Shown here: positions 8,939 through 18,755 of the stretch, in pieces
How positions within the stretch are numbered: the first letter of the stretch is position 1
How the letters are laid out: every line of letters starts with the position of its first letter
Assembly (NCBI GenBank): GCA_018238155.1
Contig: JABCTZ010000019.1
Location: forward strand, 30,832 to 94,831
Origin: Candidatus Heimdallarchaeota archaeon
Lineage (GTDB): Archaea; Asgardarchaeota; Heimdallarchaeia; JABLTI01
Length of the DNA: 64,000 nucleotides
Direction of reading: 5' to 3'
The notes under the pieces: generated by a model
Told to the model about the DNA's origin: nothing
The model's input: only the letters and a program-made list of their open reading frames with translations
Databases searched by the model: none
Made by a program: the position numbers and the translations under genes

Positions 8939-8988
8939 TCGCTACTTTAAAATTCATTATTTCTATTTCATACTGCGGTTGTTGTATT

Positions 8989-9894
8989 TTGTCCAAAATT
9001 AATGCAGAAATATTAGCTACTAAAATAGCAAAGAATTATGATTATGCCTTAAAGTTAAAAGAAGATGATATTAGATCTCTCCTAGCAAAAATTCGTTATT
9101 TGCTAAAAAAACAACCTCTTTGTAAAAGAATTAAAACAGGAACTGTTTTAGCTGTAGGAGACATACATGGTGATTTCAATATGTTGAAAAAAGTAATCAC
9201 TATTTTTCAAAAGGACAAACAAATTGATCATCTCATTTTCCTTGGAGATATTGTGGATAGGGGTTCTAAATCAATTGCCTGTCTGAATCTGATTTTTGCA
9301 TTAATTATAACACAACCGGATAGAGTTCATTTTCTTCGAGGAAATCATGAAGCAATTACTGTGAACTCTCGGTATGGTTTTGCAGATGACATTCAAGCAT
9401 TTGGTGCAGATGAGAATTTATATTTGCTTTTTAATTATGTTTTTAGTGAACTTTCTTTAACACTCGTCCATGAAGAACAAAAGATATTTTATGTTCACGG
9501 TGGAATTCCAATAAAACCTTGCTTACTAGAAGATATAGATAAACTTCCAAAAGGGGATATGCAGCTAAATAACAAAACCATCAAACAATTACTTTGGAAT
9601 GATCCTAAGAATGAAATTTCACAATACGAATATAGCATAAGAGGAGAAGGAATCTTCAACTATGGTTTAGAGCTTGTAGAGGAATTTCTAAAAATGAACA
9701 ATTTAGAAATGATAGTAAGAGCTCACGAAGCGTTTTCTGATGGCTACAAATATTTCTTTGAAAAGAAAGTCCTAAGTGTCTTCACATCTGAAGAGTATTA
9801 TGAATATATTAGTGCGAAAATTGCTTTTATTGATGAAAAAAGACAGATAAAGATTTTCCATCCAAGCGATTACGAAAATGCTACAATAAGGTAA
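8989..9894 (+). CDS. PPP-family serine/threonine protein phosphatase
   Basis: All signature motifs of the PPP metallophosphatase family are present: GDIHGD (57-62), GDIVDRG (86-92) and RGNHE (about 117-121), followed by later metal-ligand histidines in VHGGIP and RAHEAFSDGYK. These residues hold a dinuclear metal site that hydrolyses phosphoserine/threonine. The motif spacing and the C-terminal RAHEAFSDG block are closer to eukaryotic PP1/PP2A/calcineurin-type enzymes than to short bacterial PrpA proteins. The product is soluble, 301 residues, with a TTG start. It follows the TPR-RING gene by about 50 nt on the same strand and may be cotranscribed. Confidence 0.88.
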   Translation: MSKINAEILATKIAKNYDYALKLKEDDIRSLLAKIRYLLKKQPLCKRIKTGTVLAVGDIHGDFNMLKKVITIFQKDKQIDHLIFLGDIVDRGSKSIACLNLIFALIITQPDRVHFLRGNHEAITVNSRYGFADDIQAFGADENLYLLFNYVFSELSLTLVHEEQKIFYVHGGIPIKPCLLEDIDKLPKGDMQLNNKTIKQLLWNDPKNEISQYEYSIRGEGIFNYGLELVEEFLKMNNLEMIVRAHEAFSDGYKYFFEKKVLSVFTSEEYYEYISAKIAFIDEKRQIKIFHPSDYENATIR

Positions 9895-9933
9895 ATCTGT
9901 TCTTTGAAAAATAGAGGAAAGAATGGTTTCGGT

Positions 9934-11847
9934 TTACAACTCCACCAAGCCGACTAACACCCACAAAACTACTGATACAGTTGAGAGTAGTAGTATTCCT
10001 ATAATATCCAATATAAATCCAACTCGAAATATTTCCTTTACACTGAAATACCCTGTTGAATAACTGATCATCGTTGGTGGAGTACCAAATACTAATGCAT
10101 AATCCACACTAGAACCAATAGCAACTATTACTGCTAACATAACAGGACTGATTCCCAAACTAATTGCAATTGGAATAACGAGAGGAATAAGCATAGCTGC
10201 ACTCGCAGTATTGCTAGCAACGGCAGTGACTAATAATGATATTCCACCAACTATTAATGCAATTATGATGTAATGTTTTCCTTCTATAACACCCATTTTC
10301 GAAGCAATCCAATCACCAATGCCTGTACTAACTAATGCATTGCCCAACGCTAACCCTCCACCAAAAAGGAAGAGCGCATTCCAATTGATTTTCTTTACAT
10401 CTTTGGGTTCAAGTGTATTGGTTCCAAAAATAAGCACTACAGCAATAATTGCTATTATACCAGAACTAAGAGCAATTCCTCCCTCTGTCGCTTTGCTAAT
10501 TGGTTTTGCAAGAAGCCAGAGTGCAATGGTGAACAAGAAAATAATCACCGTTATCCATTGTTTCTTGTTCATTTTCCCCATTTTTTTCAAATCCTTCTTG
10601 AAAACAATTTGAGCATCAGCTAAACTTTCTCTCGATACTTTTGGTTTATAGACAAGAAGAAGATACCCCCAAATAATGAAAATCATAATCAATACAAATG
10701 GCAACCCAAAAGCGAACCATTTGAGGAATGAAATTTCGATACCAATATTATTCAGCCCTGCAATGGCAATGGGATTTGCTGGCGTTCCGATAACAGAAGC
10801 GATCCCTCCTGTGGAGGCAGCATAACCTATCCCTAATACTAACGCTTTTTTGAATCCGGAAATGTCTTTCTCTCGTCCACTAGCACTTATTTGATCGACC
10901 ATCGCAATAGCAATTGGAATCATTACTGCTGCACTTGCAGTATTGCTCATCCACATTGAAAGGAAAGCAGCTAATCCCATTAGAATTAGGAGTAAAAGAT
11001 TGGGTCGAACAGTAGCATTTCCAACGATACCTAGAGCTAAACGGCGATCAATATTATGCTTTTTGAGCGCTTCAGCGATAATAAACCCACCAAAGAATAA
11101 GCCTATTACTGGATCAAAAAAAGGTTGCAATGCAATAGTAGTATTTGATATACCTGCAATTACCATAACAATTGGAACGAGAAATGCTCCAACAATGGTA
11201 GGAACGATTTCAGATATCCAAAGACCTGCAACTATGACTAACAAACCTATAGCAATACCAGCTTTATATGGAATTGCCATTGTAAAATAACCAACAGTAA
11301 CCATAGCATCCAATTCGTTGCTATAAACTTTTTCAATTTTTGTAGTTCGGATTTTTCTTTCTATCCCCTCTCCTACAATTTGAGAGCTAAGGTCTGTTAA
11401 AGCAAGTGTGTTAATGGAATGTTTAGTTTCATTTAAAATACCTACACGATACTCTATTTTTGATTGAGTTGAAGATTTGAACGCTTGATTAGTTATAACG
11501 ATACATGAATTTCCACTGCTCCCAAGATCAAAAATATATTCCACTTGTTGTGAGTTAGCACTAGTATCCATTGTGATATCAAAAATAATGTTATAAGAGT
11601 CAGTACCATGAGTTACATTTAATTGAACTTGATATAATCCTGGTTTCATGTTTGAAGGACCAAGAAAGGAAGCACCAATTGAGAGACCAATAATAACAGC
11701 TGCAATAATAGAGGTTTGAATTATCTTCTTTTTTCTTACTTTTTTTTCCTCTGAAGTAAACTCTTTTTTAGATTCACTTTTTTTTATATCGCTTTTAGTT
11801 TCAAGTTCCAAATTTTCATTGTCTATTTGTGATGCTTCTTTTGACAT
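9934..11847 (-). CDS. SLC13/DASS-family anion:sodium symporter with an extracytoplasmic insert
   Basis: This is a polytopic membrane transporter of the divalent anion:Na+ symporter (CitT/SLC13) family. Repeated SNT-type motifs, MWMSNTASAAVMIPIAIA and later AVASNTASAAMLIPLVIPIA, form the two pseudo-symmetric substrate/sodium sites. IGTPANPIAIAG and FGTPPTMISYSTGYF are the matching second-half motifs. A charged cytoplasmic N-terminus (about 45 residues) leads into a first helix near 47-65. A soluble beta-rich segment of roughly 120 residues precedes the transport core and is unusual for the family. Likely substrates are dicarboxylates, sulfate or similar anions; specificity is not readable. Confidence 0.88.
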   Translation of the reverse strand: MSKEASQIDNENLELETKSDIKKSESKKEFTSEEKKVRKKKIIQTSIIAAVIIGLSIGASFLGPSNMKPGLYQVQLNVTHGTDSYNIIFDITMDTSANSQQVEYIFDLGSSGNSCIVITNQAFKSSTQSKIEYRVGILNETKHSINTLALTDLSSQIVGEGIERKIRTTKIEKVYSNELDAMVTVGYFTMAIPYKAGIAIGLLVIVAGLWISEIVPTIVGAFLVPIVMVIAGISNTTIALQPFFDPVIGLFFGGFIIAEALKKHNIDRRLALGIVGNATVRPNLLLLILMGLAAFLSMWMSNTASAAVMIPIAIAMVDQISASGREKDISGFKKALVLGIGYAASTGGIASVIGTPANPIAIAGLNNIGIEISFLKWFAFGLPFVLIMIFIIWGYLLLVYKPKVSRESLADAQIVFKKDLKKMGKMNKKQWITVIIFLFTIALWLLAKPISKATEGGIALSSGIIAIIAVVLIFGTNTLEPKDVKKINWNALFLFGGGLALGNALVSTGIGDWIASKMGVIEGKHYIIIALIVGGISLLVTAVASNTASAAMLIPLVIPIAISLGISPVMLAVIVAIGSSVDYALVFGTPPTMISYSTGYFSVKEIFRVGFILDIIGILLLSTVSVVLWVLVGLVEL

Positions 11848-11985
11848 ATTTTTATCCTCTTTCGATTTTCTCGAAATATTCGTTGAAGTTTTTTTTCTAC
11901 AAATAATTAGTCAAAAAATGTTACCTATATAATTCTAGCGGAATGTGTCAAATAGTCTTCTGTTAACTCTCTTATGAGTTATTCT

Positions 11986-12747
11986 TTATGCTGCAAAGTA
12001 ATATGTAAGCAATAGTGCAATAAAGAGGATTACTGGTAATCCTGTTGAGATTGTTGCTTCAATCCATGAGAAATTGTTTACTGGTTTCACCATAAAGACG
12101 ATGTATACTCCGGAAATTATGAACCCTAAGATATTAATGATTAATCCAAAGATGCCTGCAAAGGAATTTCGGAATCCAGTCATTGTAAATAAAACATCGC
12201 TAAAATTGAAGATATTTGTTCTATTCCATGGTAAAGCAATAATGTACAAAATAGCATTGAATAATGATGCTAAAGTAAGTGGTAACATACCATAACCTAC
12301 GACCCCTCGAATCTGTTTTCTTGAAGCTTTACTTCCAAGGAGTCGAGCAGTAGTACGAATAGCAAAGCTACCAAATAACCATAAAGACAAAGGAAGTAAC
12401 ATTGAAAAAATCCACATGAAAATAAAAATGATTGGTAATCTCCAGCTGAAGAAATAATTATGCATCAATAGAGCGAAAACTTGCAAAGCTATCCCAAAAG
12501 CAATTGCAAAGATAAAAAGAATAACTCCTTTTGAATCTGGATTACTTGAAATATCTTGAAAAGCAGATCGAGGTTTTGTCAACAATGACTTGATTCGACC
12601 CCAAACTTCTTTGTAACCAACTGGAGGAAAGATTTTGGTTTCATAGATGGTAGTTAGATCTGCTCCACAAAAAGGACACAACAAGTATCCTTGGGGAGCG
12701 TTTTCTTTGCAAATGGGGCATTGGATTAAAGCTTCATCAGTACTCAT
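11986..12747 (-). CDS. Zinc-ribbon Yip1-domain membrane protein
   Basis: The N-terminus has a four-cysteine zinc ribbon (C10, C13, C24, C27: CPIC...CPFC). A soluble linker containing WGRIKSLLTKPRSAFQDIS, the usual entry sequence of Yip1-domain proteins, follows. Then come five or six hydrophobic helices to the end. Yip1-family proteins bind Rab GTPases in eukaryotic vesicle traffic, but Yip1-domain proteins with zinc ribbons are also common in archaea and bacteria, where their role is unknown. The gene is on the same strand as the SLC13 gene, about 138 nt upstream of it. Confidence 0.75.
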   Translation of the reverse strand: MSTDEALIQCPICKENAPQGYLLCPFCGADLTTIYETKIFPPVGYKEVWGRIKSLLTKPRSAFQDISSNPDSKGVILFIFAIAFGIALQVFALLMHNYFFSWRLPIIFIFMWIFSMLLPLSLWLFGSFAIRTTARLLGSKASRKQIRGVVGYGMLPLTLASLFNAILYIIALPWNRTNIFNFSDVLFTMTGFRNSFAGIFGLIINILGFIISGVYIVFMVKPVNNFSWIEATISTGLPVILFIALLLTYYFAA

Positions 12748-12839
12748 AATTTTCTGCTCCGTGAGAAGAATTTTTTTTAATATAGAATCAAGAGCTCTAA
12801 AACCTAATAATCATTTCGATTTGGGTCGAAAAGGATTAT

Positions 12840-12847
12840 CTTTTTAA
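12840..12847 (+). promoter_or_regulatory. TATA-like element upstream of pyroglutamyl peptidase
   Basis: CTTTTTAAG-like sequence lies about 40 nt before the ATG at 12887 in a divergent gap, at a distance fitting an archaeal promoter. Confidence 0.35.
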
Positions 12848-12886
12848 GCGAATAAAAACGATGTTTGACTCTAATTGGTGATTAAA

Positions 12887-13528
12887 ATGAAGAAAATTCT
12901 TTTGACGGGCTTTGGTCCTTTTGGAAAAGACTCCATTAATCCTGCTTTATTAGTTGTTCAAGAATTAGATAACCAAAAGCTAATTCTAAACAAAGGGAGA
13001 AATAATTCTGAAGTAAAAATAGTTTCAAAAGAGCTACCTGTTGTTTTTAGTAAAACAATTAATGAATTTATTACCATCGTTGAGACCACTAATCCCGACT
13101 TGATTCTCTCAATTGGACAAGCAGGAGGTAGAATGGGTATATCTCTTGAACGAATAGGCATCAATGTAGCCGATGCAGATATTATTGATAATGAGAAAAA
13201 CAAACCAAGAGATGAACCAATAATCCGACATGGTCCTGCAGCATACTTTACTACAATAAATATTCGACAGACCTTTCATGCAATAAAAGAAGCAGGTATT
13301 CCTGTAATGATATCAAATTCTGCCGGAACATTCGTTTGTAACAACCTAATATATGGAGCCTTACACTTCTTTGCTTCTAGTAAAAAATTTACAAAAACTA
13401 AATATGGTTTTATTCATATCCCCTATCTTCCTAAACAAGCTGCAGAAAAGAAGAAGATCACTCCTTCTATGTCCTTATCTTTAATTAAAAAAGCGATTCT
13501 TATTGCAATAAAAGCAAATTTAGGTTAG
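12887..13528 (+). CDS. pcp: Pyroglutamyl-peptidase I (cysteine peptidase family C15)
   Basis: The enzyme removes N-terminal pyroglutamate from peptides. The start KKILLTGFGPFG is the family signature, and NPA follows as expected. The catalytic triad is visible: Glu in SLERIGINVADADI, Cys in SAGTFVCNNLIY, and His in GFIHIPYLP. At 213 residues the length is typical. I chose ATG 12887 over the in-frame TTG at 12875 because GGTGAT (12877-12882) sits just upstream and the family begins directly with the KILLTGFGPF strand. The protein is cytoplasmic and could contribute to peptide catabolism together with the acyl-CoA synthetase pathway. Confidence 0.9.
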   Translation: MKKILLTGFGPFGKDSINPALLVVQELDNQKLILNKGRNNSEVKIVSKELPVVFSKTINEFITIVETTNPDLILSIGQAGGRMGISLERIGINVADADIIDNEKNKPRDEPIIRHGPAAYFTTINIRQTFHAIKEAGIPVMISNSAGTFVCNNLIYGALHFFASSKKFTKTKYGFIHIPYLPKQAAEKKKITPSMSLSLIKKAILIAIKANLG

Positions 13529-13587
13529 CTTTTCAAACATACGCATCTTATTTTTTTTATACTTGGAGGAATACTCTGTAGAATACA

Positions 13588-16512
13588 ATGCTTTCAAAGG
13601 CTCGTTTTAAAAGACTCTTCGTCTATTGCATTGTAATTCTTCTAATTACAATAATTTATTTTGACTCGATGAATAGTATTAATTTTTCAAAAACTTCCTA
13701 TCAACCCACTTCTAAGGAAGAACATTTCAATAATAATTTTCTAAACTATGCTAAAGATCAACAGAAAAAAGCAACTAATTTTCTGGGGAGTGGAAATATC
13801 GTTATTAATTCAATTGTCATAGAGGATAATGTTATTTTAAAAGGCGAAAACGCAAAAGCATCAATCAATTTGGAAAACGAAATTGCCACTTCAGATATTT
13901 CACTCCTCCTTACTCTTGTTAGCATTCCATCAAAATATGGTCTTGAATATTTTCAAGATGCAAATACAGATGGAGAACTTGAATCATTAGAACTAGAAAT
14001 TTATATTGAAGATTTTTGTTCATCTCTAAGTGCACACGAGGTATTTACGAAAGAAATTACTTTTGGACCCGATTTCGATGAAGGTTTAGTGAATGCTCAT
14101 GCATTAATTCCTCTGAATCGTGGTTCTTGGCAAATAATTGCTATTGCATTTACTTCTGCAGAAGGTGAAAGCTCATATACACTTGAGGATTCTCTTATTG
14201 TTCATGTGTCTTTTAATCCAGATGAACATATTGTTTTAGCTTATTTTGTTCATGATGACATTCCTACATTTTCAAATGGAAAAACAGTACGAGATTCTGT
14301 TGATCAAGCTGTTGAGAGATTGGAAAACAACTATGCTTTTAGTATTAACATCGAAGTTTTAGTTGAAGATACAGAGTGGCAACCGGATATCTCACTTATA
14401 AATAACAGTCAGATGATTGCAGATGCTTGGACCCATGTCGGCAAAAAACTCGGATTGAAGGATGAAACATGGGATCATTTACATGATTTTGATTTAGTTA
14501 CAGGTCTTTGGACAACTACCAAACCAATGAACGGTGGTTATGATATTCTCATTACTGTTTCAGATCGTCCTGGTGATTCCCTTGGCATTGCAGCTTATTG
14601 TGGGAATTGGGCATATGTTAGTGGTGGTCGTTATAATCTTCTCAATTACCATATAAGTCAAAATCAATTTGATAATATTATTCAACATGAACTGTCACAC
14701 GTCTTTGGTGCTTTAGATCGTTCGCATTCAAATACAATAATGGATACAGAATTAATTTATACTGGATCAGAATTCACTTCACCTTGTCTTGAAGAGATCA
14801 ACTATTTGTCTATTGATATTTCACATATGAAATATCATTCGATTCGATTTGATGGGCCCCCAAATCCAACTTTTCCTTTTACTTTGGAACAAGAGAAAAC
14901 TCTATCAACAATTTTCAATACAAAATGGATTGCCCCAAAATTAGCTCAATCAAAAAATAATAGCTATCCATTGTTACATTCAGTTGCAGGTATAAAGTAT
15001 GGAAACAATAAGATTGTATTATATCATAGCAGTTCATATAACGGTGATTGGAATAACTATCAACAAATATCCACATCAAATCAAAATGCCTCTAATGCGG
15101 AGCTTACAATTGATGCAAAAGGAAATCTACATCTAATTTGGATTGTACATAATGATAGTGATTCTTCAAGTCATCTTTATTATAGAAATAGAACTAATAC
15201 TGGTTCTTGGCGACCTATTGAAATTTTAGAAAACGAAACGATAATAAGAGATGTTAAGATCTCTGCTGATGGGGTTGGCAATGTTTTCCTTATTTACACC
15301 AAAGAAAATGAAACCGTTTCGGAAATCTATTATAGAACTAGAAACTATGGTGATTGGACTGCACCCCAAAAACTACTTACTGGGTCTACACAGTCAAAAA
15401 AACCAACAATACATTTCGATAAAAATAATGATTTGCACATTTTATGGTATGAAAGAGATTTAGTAAACACACAAAACAAACTTTACTATATTATTCGTGA
15501 TAATAGCTCATTATTTAGTACAAAAGAATTACTATTTACTGGAAGTTCAAGTGCAAATTTGATTAATTTACAAGTGCTATACAATGATGAACTTTCTATT
15601 GTTCATTATCTTTGGGCGGAAATAACTGATAGTCAGCGTTCGCTCTTTTATTGTGAAAAATTCAATAATGGAACACTCTCTGATATTGATCTCTTATTTC
15701 ATGATAATGAGACTGCTGCATGTAATGCCAGATTTATTGTAACGATTGATGCAAAAGTCTTGGTCGTCTGGGAAGATTTGAATAAATATCATAATCAAAC
15801 GTTTCTACTTTATAGAGGAAAGTTAGCAAACTCTGATTGGTCATTTACTAATAGATTCTCCCCAGTAGAGAAGAGTTATTCTTATCCATACTTGTTGTAC
15901 GATGAAGAGTTTGATGAAATTCGTTTTATTTACAGTACGAATGAGTTTTCCTATTCCTCCTCTGAACTTTATTCAAGAATAATTTATAGAACAATCTATC
16001 TCAAAAATTTTCAGATATCAGTACAAGATTTTAACTTCACTGCAACTATTGATTTGAATTCAGAATCAATATTTTTCAGTTTTGAAAACATTCAAGCCTA
16101 CTCTAATTTTACAAATATCGGTCTTCTAGATGAAATAGGAAAAACAAAAGTCCATAGCTTTGGTATAATGCGAATTGATGAAGTTCTACCTCTAAGTCGA
16201 GGAATACTGACGTTAAATTCTTCTTCTGGAACTTGGTTTAGTTCAGCTACAGTTACTGATGTTCAACCTGGAGAATATTATGTTGTGGTAGCTTTTATGG
16301 ATTCAGAGAATATCTATTCGGGTCAATTTAACTCGTTCAACTCTTTCATAATTGAGGGAGAGGAAAATGAAGAAGAAAATCCCCCTTCGAATAAACTGAA
16401 AATTCTAATTATATCTCTATCAATTGGTATCCCCGTTATTTTAACTGGCACTATAGTACCGACTGTTTTAATACTAAAGAAAAGAAAAAAGTATTCATCA
16501 ACTGAATCTTAA
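13588..16512 (+). CDS. Large cell-surface metzincin-type metalloprotease with beta-propeller-like region
   Basis: A signal anchor (about residues 8-26) and a C-terminal membrane helix followed by KKRKK suggest a surface protein with a short cytoplasmic tail. Residues 367-380 read HELSHVFGALDRSH, which fits the metzincin zinc motif HExxHxxGxxD (H367, H371, D377), and IMD at 385-387 is a plausible Met-turn. Residues ~440-780 contain repeated units with 'LHxLW' and 'YYRxRxxGxWxxP' patterns, like sialidase or BNR-type beta-propeller blades, probably for substrate or glycan binding. A beta-sandwich stalk precedes the tail helix. I do not recognise a named family; the protease call rests on the motif. 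It follows pcp by about 60 nt. Confidence 0.68.
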   Translation: MLSKARFKRLFVYCIVILLITIIYFDSMNSINFSKTSYQPTSKEEHFNNNFLNYAKDQQKKATNFLGSGNIVINSIVIEDNVILKGENAKASINLENEIATSDISLLLTLVSIPSKYGLEYFQDANTDGELESLELEIYIEDFCSSLSAHEVFTKEITFGPDFDEGLVNAHALIPLNRGSWQIIAIAFTSAEGESSYTLEDSLIVHVSFNPDEHIVLAYFVHDDIPTFSNGKTVRDSVDQAVERLENNYAFSINIEVLVEDTEWQPDISLINNSQMIADAWTHVGKKLGLKDETWDHLHDFDLVTGLWTTTKPMNGGYDILITVSDRPGDSLGIAAYCGNWAYVSGGRYNLLNYHISQNQFDNIIQHELSHVFGALDRSHSNTIMDTELIYTGSEFTSPCLEEINYLSIDISHMKYHSIRFDGPPNPTFPFTLEQEKTLSTIFNTKWIAPKLAQSKNNSYPLLHSVAGIKYGNNKIVLYHSSSYNGDWNNYQQISTSNQNASNAELTIDAKGNLHLIWIVHNDSDSSSHLYYRNRTNTGSWRPIEILENETIIRDVKISADGVGNVFLIYTKENETVSEIYYRTRNYGDWTAPQKLLTGSTQSKKPTIHFDKNNDLHILWYERDLVNTQNKLYYIIRDNSSLFSTKELLFTGSSSANLINLQVLYNDELSIVHYLWAEITDSQRSLFYCEKFNNGTLSDIDLLFHDNETAACNARFIVTIDAKVLVVWEDLNKYHNQTFLLYRGKLANSDWSFTNRFSPVEKSYSYPYLLYDEEFDEIRFIYSTNEFSYSSSELYSRIIYRTIYLKNFQISVQDFNFTATIDLNSESIFFSFENIQAYSNFTNIGLLDEIGKTKVHSFGIMRIDEVLPLSRGILTLNSSSGTWFSSATVTDVQPGEYYVVVAFMDSENIYSGQFNSFNSFIIEGEENEEENPPSNKLKILIISLSIGIPVILTGTIVPTVLILKKRKKYSSTES

Positions 16513-17213
16513 ACAGTTAATGAAACAATTATTTGTTCTGGTGTTATCCCTTGAATTACATCAGTTACAACAACAGGTACATTATAAACATAGGTTCCAT
16601 TGTAATAATTGACAGTTGGTGTTCCGTTAACTGTAACATCTGCATATCCAAGATTATTTGTTCCATAATTGGTCTCATAATAGAAATTAATTATTGTTGA
16701 AGAAGCTGTATTGGTGTACTCAATTGTATATTTATTATCATATTGCAATTCTGTATCTATTGATAGATAATTACACTCTAAATAGATATCAATATTGGCT
16801 CTTATAGAAATAAATCCATTACCTTTTGCCACTTCAATTGGTAAGGTAATTGGTACAATTTCATTAATTTCCAAAACAGCGAAATACCCTTTTGCCAAGA
16901 TTTGACTTTCAGCGAAGTCCAACCAATTTTGAAGTATTGTACCTGCTGTTATGTTGCTGTTAATAACTGTAGCTATTTGAGAATAATTTGTAAGCATTCC
17001 ATTCATGAAAGCATTGGTTTCAGTTTTGAAATTATCGTATGTAGCTTGAAATTCGTTGAGTTCAGTAGTTCGACTATATTGTGTTACATTTAATTCATAA
17101 ACGATAGTTATGAATGAAAGCATGTAAATAGTTATTATTATCGTACAAATTAAGAAAATTTGTGCTTTGTTGTTTTTCCGTAAATTTTTCTTAATATTAA
17201 GTAACCAATTCAT
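16509..17213 (-). CDS. Pilin-like single-pass secreted protein (third gene of the pilus-like operon)
   Basis: The N-terminus is short and basic, then reads KNNKAQIFLICTIIITIYMLS, so a charged leader is followed by Gln and a hydrophobic helix. This resembles archaeal class III prepilins cut before Gln, although the residue before Gln is Ala rather than Gly. The rest is a beta-rich, Asn/Thr-rich exported domain with no motif I recognise. Its gene follows the next pilin-like gene by 7 nt. It overlaps the 3' end of the convergent metzincin gene by 4 nt. Confidence 0.5.
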   Translation of the reverse strand: MNWLLNIKKNLRKNNKAQIFLICTIIITIYMLSFITIVYELNVTQYSRTTELNEFQATYDNFKTETNAFMNGMLTNYSQIATVINSNITAGTILQNWLDFAESQILAKGYFAVLEINEIVPITLPIEVAKGNGFISIRANIDIYLECNYLSIDTELQYDNKYTIEYTNTASSTIINFYYETNYGTNNLGYADVTVNGTPTVNYYNGTYVYNVPVVVTDVIQGITPEQIIVSLTV

Positions 17214-17220
17214 TTTACAT

Positions 17221-17673
17221 TCACCCTATGATTCTCCAAAGCTCAAGGTGAATAGTTCGATAATGAGATAAATTATCACCTTCACCATAAATGAAATAAT
17301 TTGTAACTCCAACTGAACTTCCAATTGGAGGAGTTCTGTCCCAATAAATTTGGAATTGTGTGGATTCAGTACTATCTTCAACTGATAATCGCCAAATAAT
17401 ATTTTCTGGAAGTGCTTCATTTAAACTCTCAGCTAATTCTAGAGTTTGAGCATTAAAAACTAATGATTTTAAATCACCTGCTACATTCAAAGATTCTAAG
17501 GCATTATGCCCTATATCAGAAAGATCATCTTGATAGCTAGGTAATGAAGTAAATTCAACTTGATAAATTGCAACCATTAGGAGGATTAGCACCGTTAGGG
17601 CAATGAAAACTTCTAGAAGGAATAATTGTCCTTTCTTATTTCTTAAATTAGTAGTTTGTTTTATTCTGGCCAT
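17221..17673 (-). CDS. Pilin-like protein with KKGQ leader (second gene of the operon)
   Basis: The leader RNKKGQ is followed by LFLLEVFIALTVLILLMV, a basic leader with Gly-Gln and then a helix carrying an acidic residue near position +6. This is close to archaeal class III (Q-start) prepilins processed by EppA-like peptidases. The mature part is a 115-residue exported domain. The start overlaps the end of the upstream gene by 13 nt, which indicates translational coupling. Assembly into a filament is inferred from the nearby tadC-like gene; no ATPase or peptidase gene is in view. Confidence 0.55.
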   Translation of the reverse strand: MARIKQTTNLRNKKGQLFLLEVFIALTVLILLMVAIYQVEFTSLPSYQDDLSDIGHNALESLNVAGDLKSLVFNAQTLELAESLNEALPENIIWRLSVEDSTESTQFQIYWDRTPPIGSSVGVTNYFIYGEGDNLSHYRTIHLELWRIIG

Positions 17674-18755
17674 ATATAAAACACCGCCTTAAATATGCAT
17701 TGTCTAATGATTACTAGTTTTTCTGTTTTGAAAACCTCAACGTTATTTGGTAATGTATCATCACCAAATATTGTTCCGAATTTATTGCTTAATTGTGATG
17801 GGAAAACGAAATATTTTCTAGTGTATTCACTTGCACCATTTATTCCAGTTAAGAGAGTTACACATGTTCCATTAGTTGGCAATCTTAAACTAAGAATTTC
17901 ATTTGTTGTTGGTGATGCGATGGTAACAGATTCGTTTCCAAACTTTTCTTCTCCAATTTTATAAGGAAACAGATTAATTGCTCTTAATGAAACCAAAGTT
18001 CCATCATTTTCTGTTGTTATTGAAGCTAATCCATTATTCTTTTCTTGTTCTTGAACTAAGAGTTTTAGTCCCATGTAAGTTTCAGGTCCAATAACACCAT
18101 TTTGTACATCTACTGCAAAACAACCTTCTCTACTTTGTGCAAATATAACCAATGTATAGAACCCATTGGGTGATGCAGCTAATGTAAAAGTGTTGCTTAA
18201 TTTACCCGTGCTATCTGTGACTGATCTATTTGTATAAAGAATAGTGCCAGATGGTCCCACTAAGAAACTCCAAACAGTACAATTTTCTACAGTAGTACTA
18301 ATATCAATAGTTGCTGTAGGTAGGGAAAGTGTAAATATACCATTAACATCAAATATTGATTCAATATGTAATTGAAATCCAAAATTTCTCTCTTGTGATA
18401 AATTACCTTTCAAATTGTTATAATCGAGAAAATATAATCCTTTGGAGTTAATACGAGATAGCTTATTTGCATCAAGATTTGTGCTACCAATCTCTCGTAA
18501 TCCGAATGAATTAAACCGAGTTGTTAAATTGTATTCCCAATGAGATGGATACCCAGTACTACCGAAAAACATCTCTGATATTTGACTTGCTTGAGATTGA
18601 AAAGCTTGATCATCCAAATTTTGAAATTTCGGTTCAATATAGGATAATGATAGTACGATAACTTCTGCAAACATAATCATAAAAATAACCATTGCCAGAG
18701 CGAAGTCAACACCCTGAATTTGTCCTTTCTTATTTCGCCAAATTGATTGCTTCAA
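17661..18755 (-). CDS. Pilin-like exported protein with KKGQ leader (first gene of the operon)
   Basis: The start SIWRNKKGQIQGVDFALAM has the same RNKKGQ processing-like leader as the next gene, followed by a hydrophobic helix to about residue 33. The remaining 330 residues are a beta-rich exported domain with Asn-Thr-Ser-rich segments. It is much longer than a typical major pilin, so it could be a tip or minor subunit. Translation begins at TTG 18755 with GAGGTG 9 nt upstream. It is the first of three consecutive genes on this strand and diverges from the tadC-like gene across a 349-nt gap. Confidence 0.5.
   Translation of the reverse strand: MKQSIWRNKKGQIQGVDFALAMVIFMIMFAEVIVLSLSYIEPKFQNLDDQAFQSQASQISEMFFGSTGYPSHWEYNLTTRFNSFGLREIGSTNLDANKLSRINSKGLYFLDYNNLKGNLSQERNFGFQLHIESIFDVNGIFTLSLPTATIDISTTVENCTVWSFLVGPSGTILYTNRSVTDSTGKLSNTFTLAASPNGFYTLVIFAQSREGCFAVDVQNGVIGPETYMGLKLLVQEQEKNNGLASITTENDGTLVSLRAINLFPYKIGEEKFGNESVTIASPTTNEILSLRLPTNGTCVTLLTGINGASEYTRKYFVFPSQLSNKFGTIFGDDTLPNNVEVFKTEKLVIIRQCIFKAVFYIWPE

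Noticed and set aside
10943..11290. Plus-strand ORFs inside the SLC13 gene (also 10319-10612)
   Set aside because: Antisense to the transporter core motifs; no start context.
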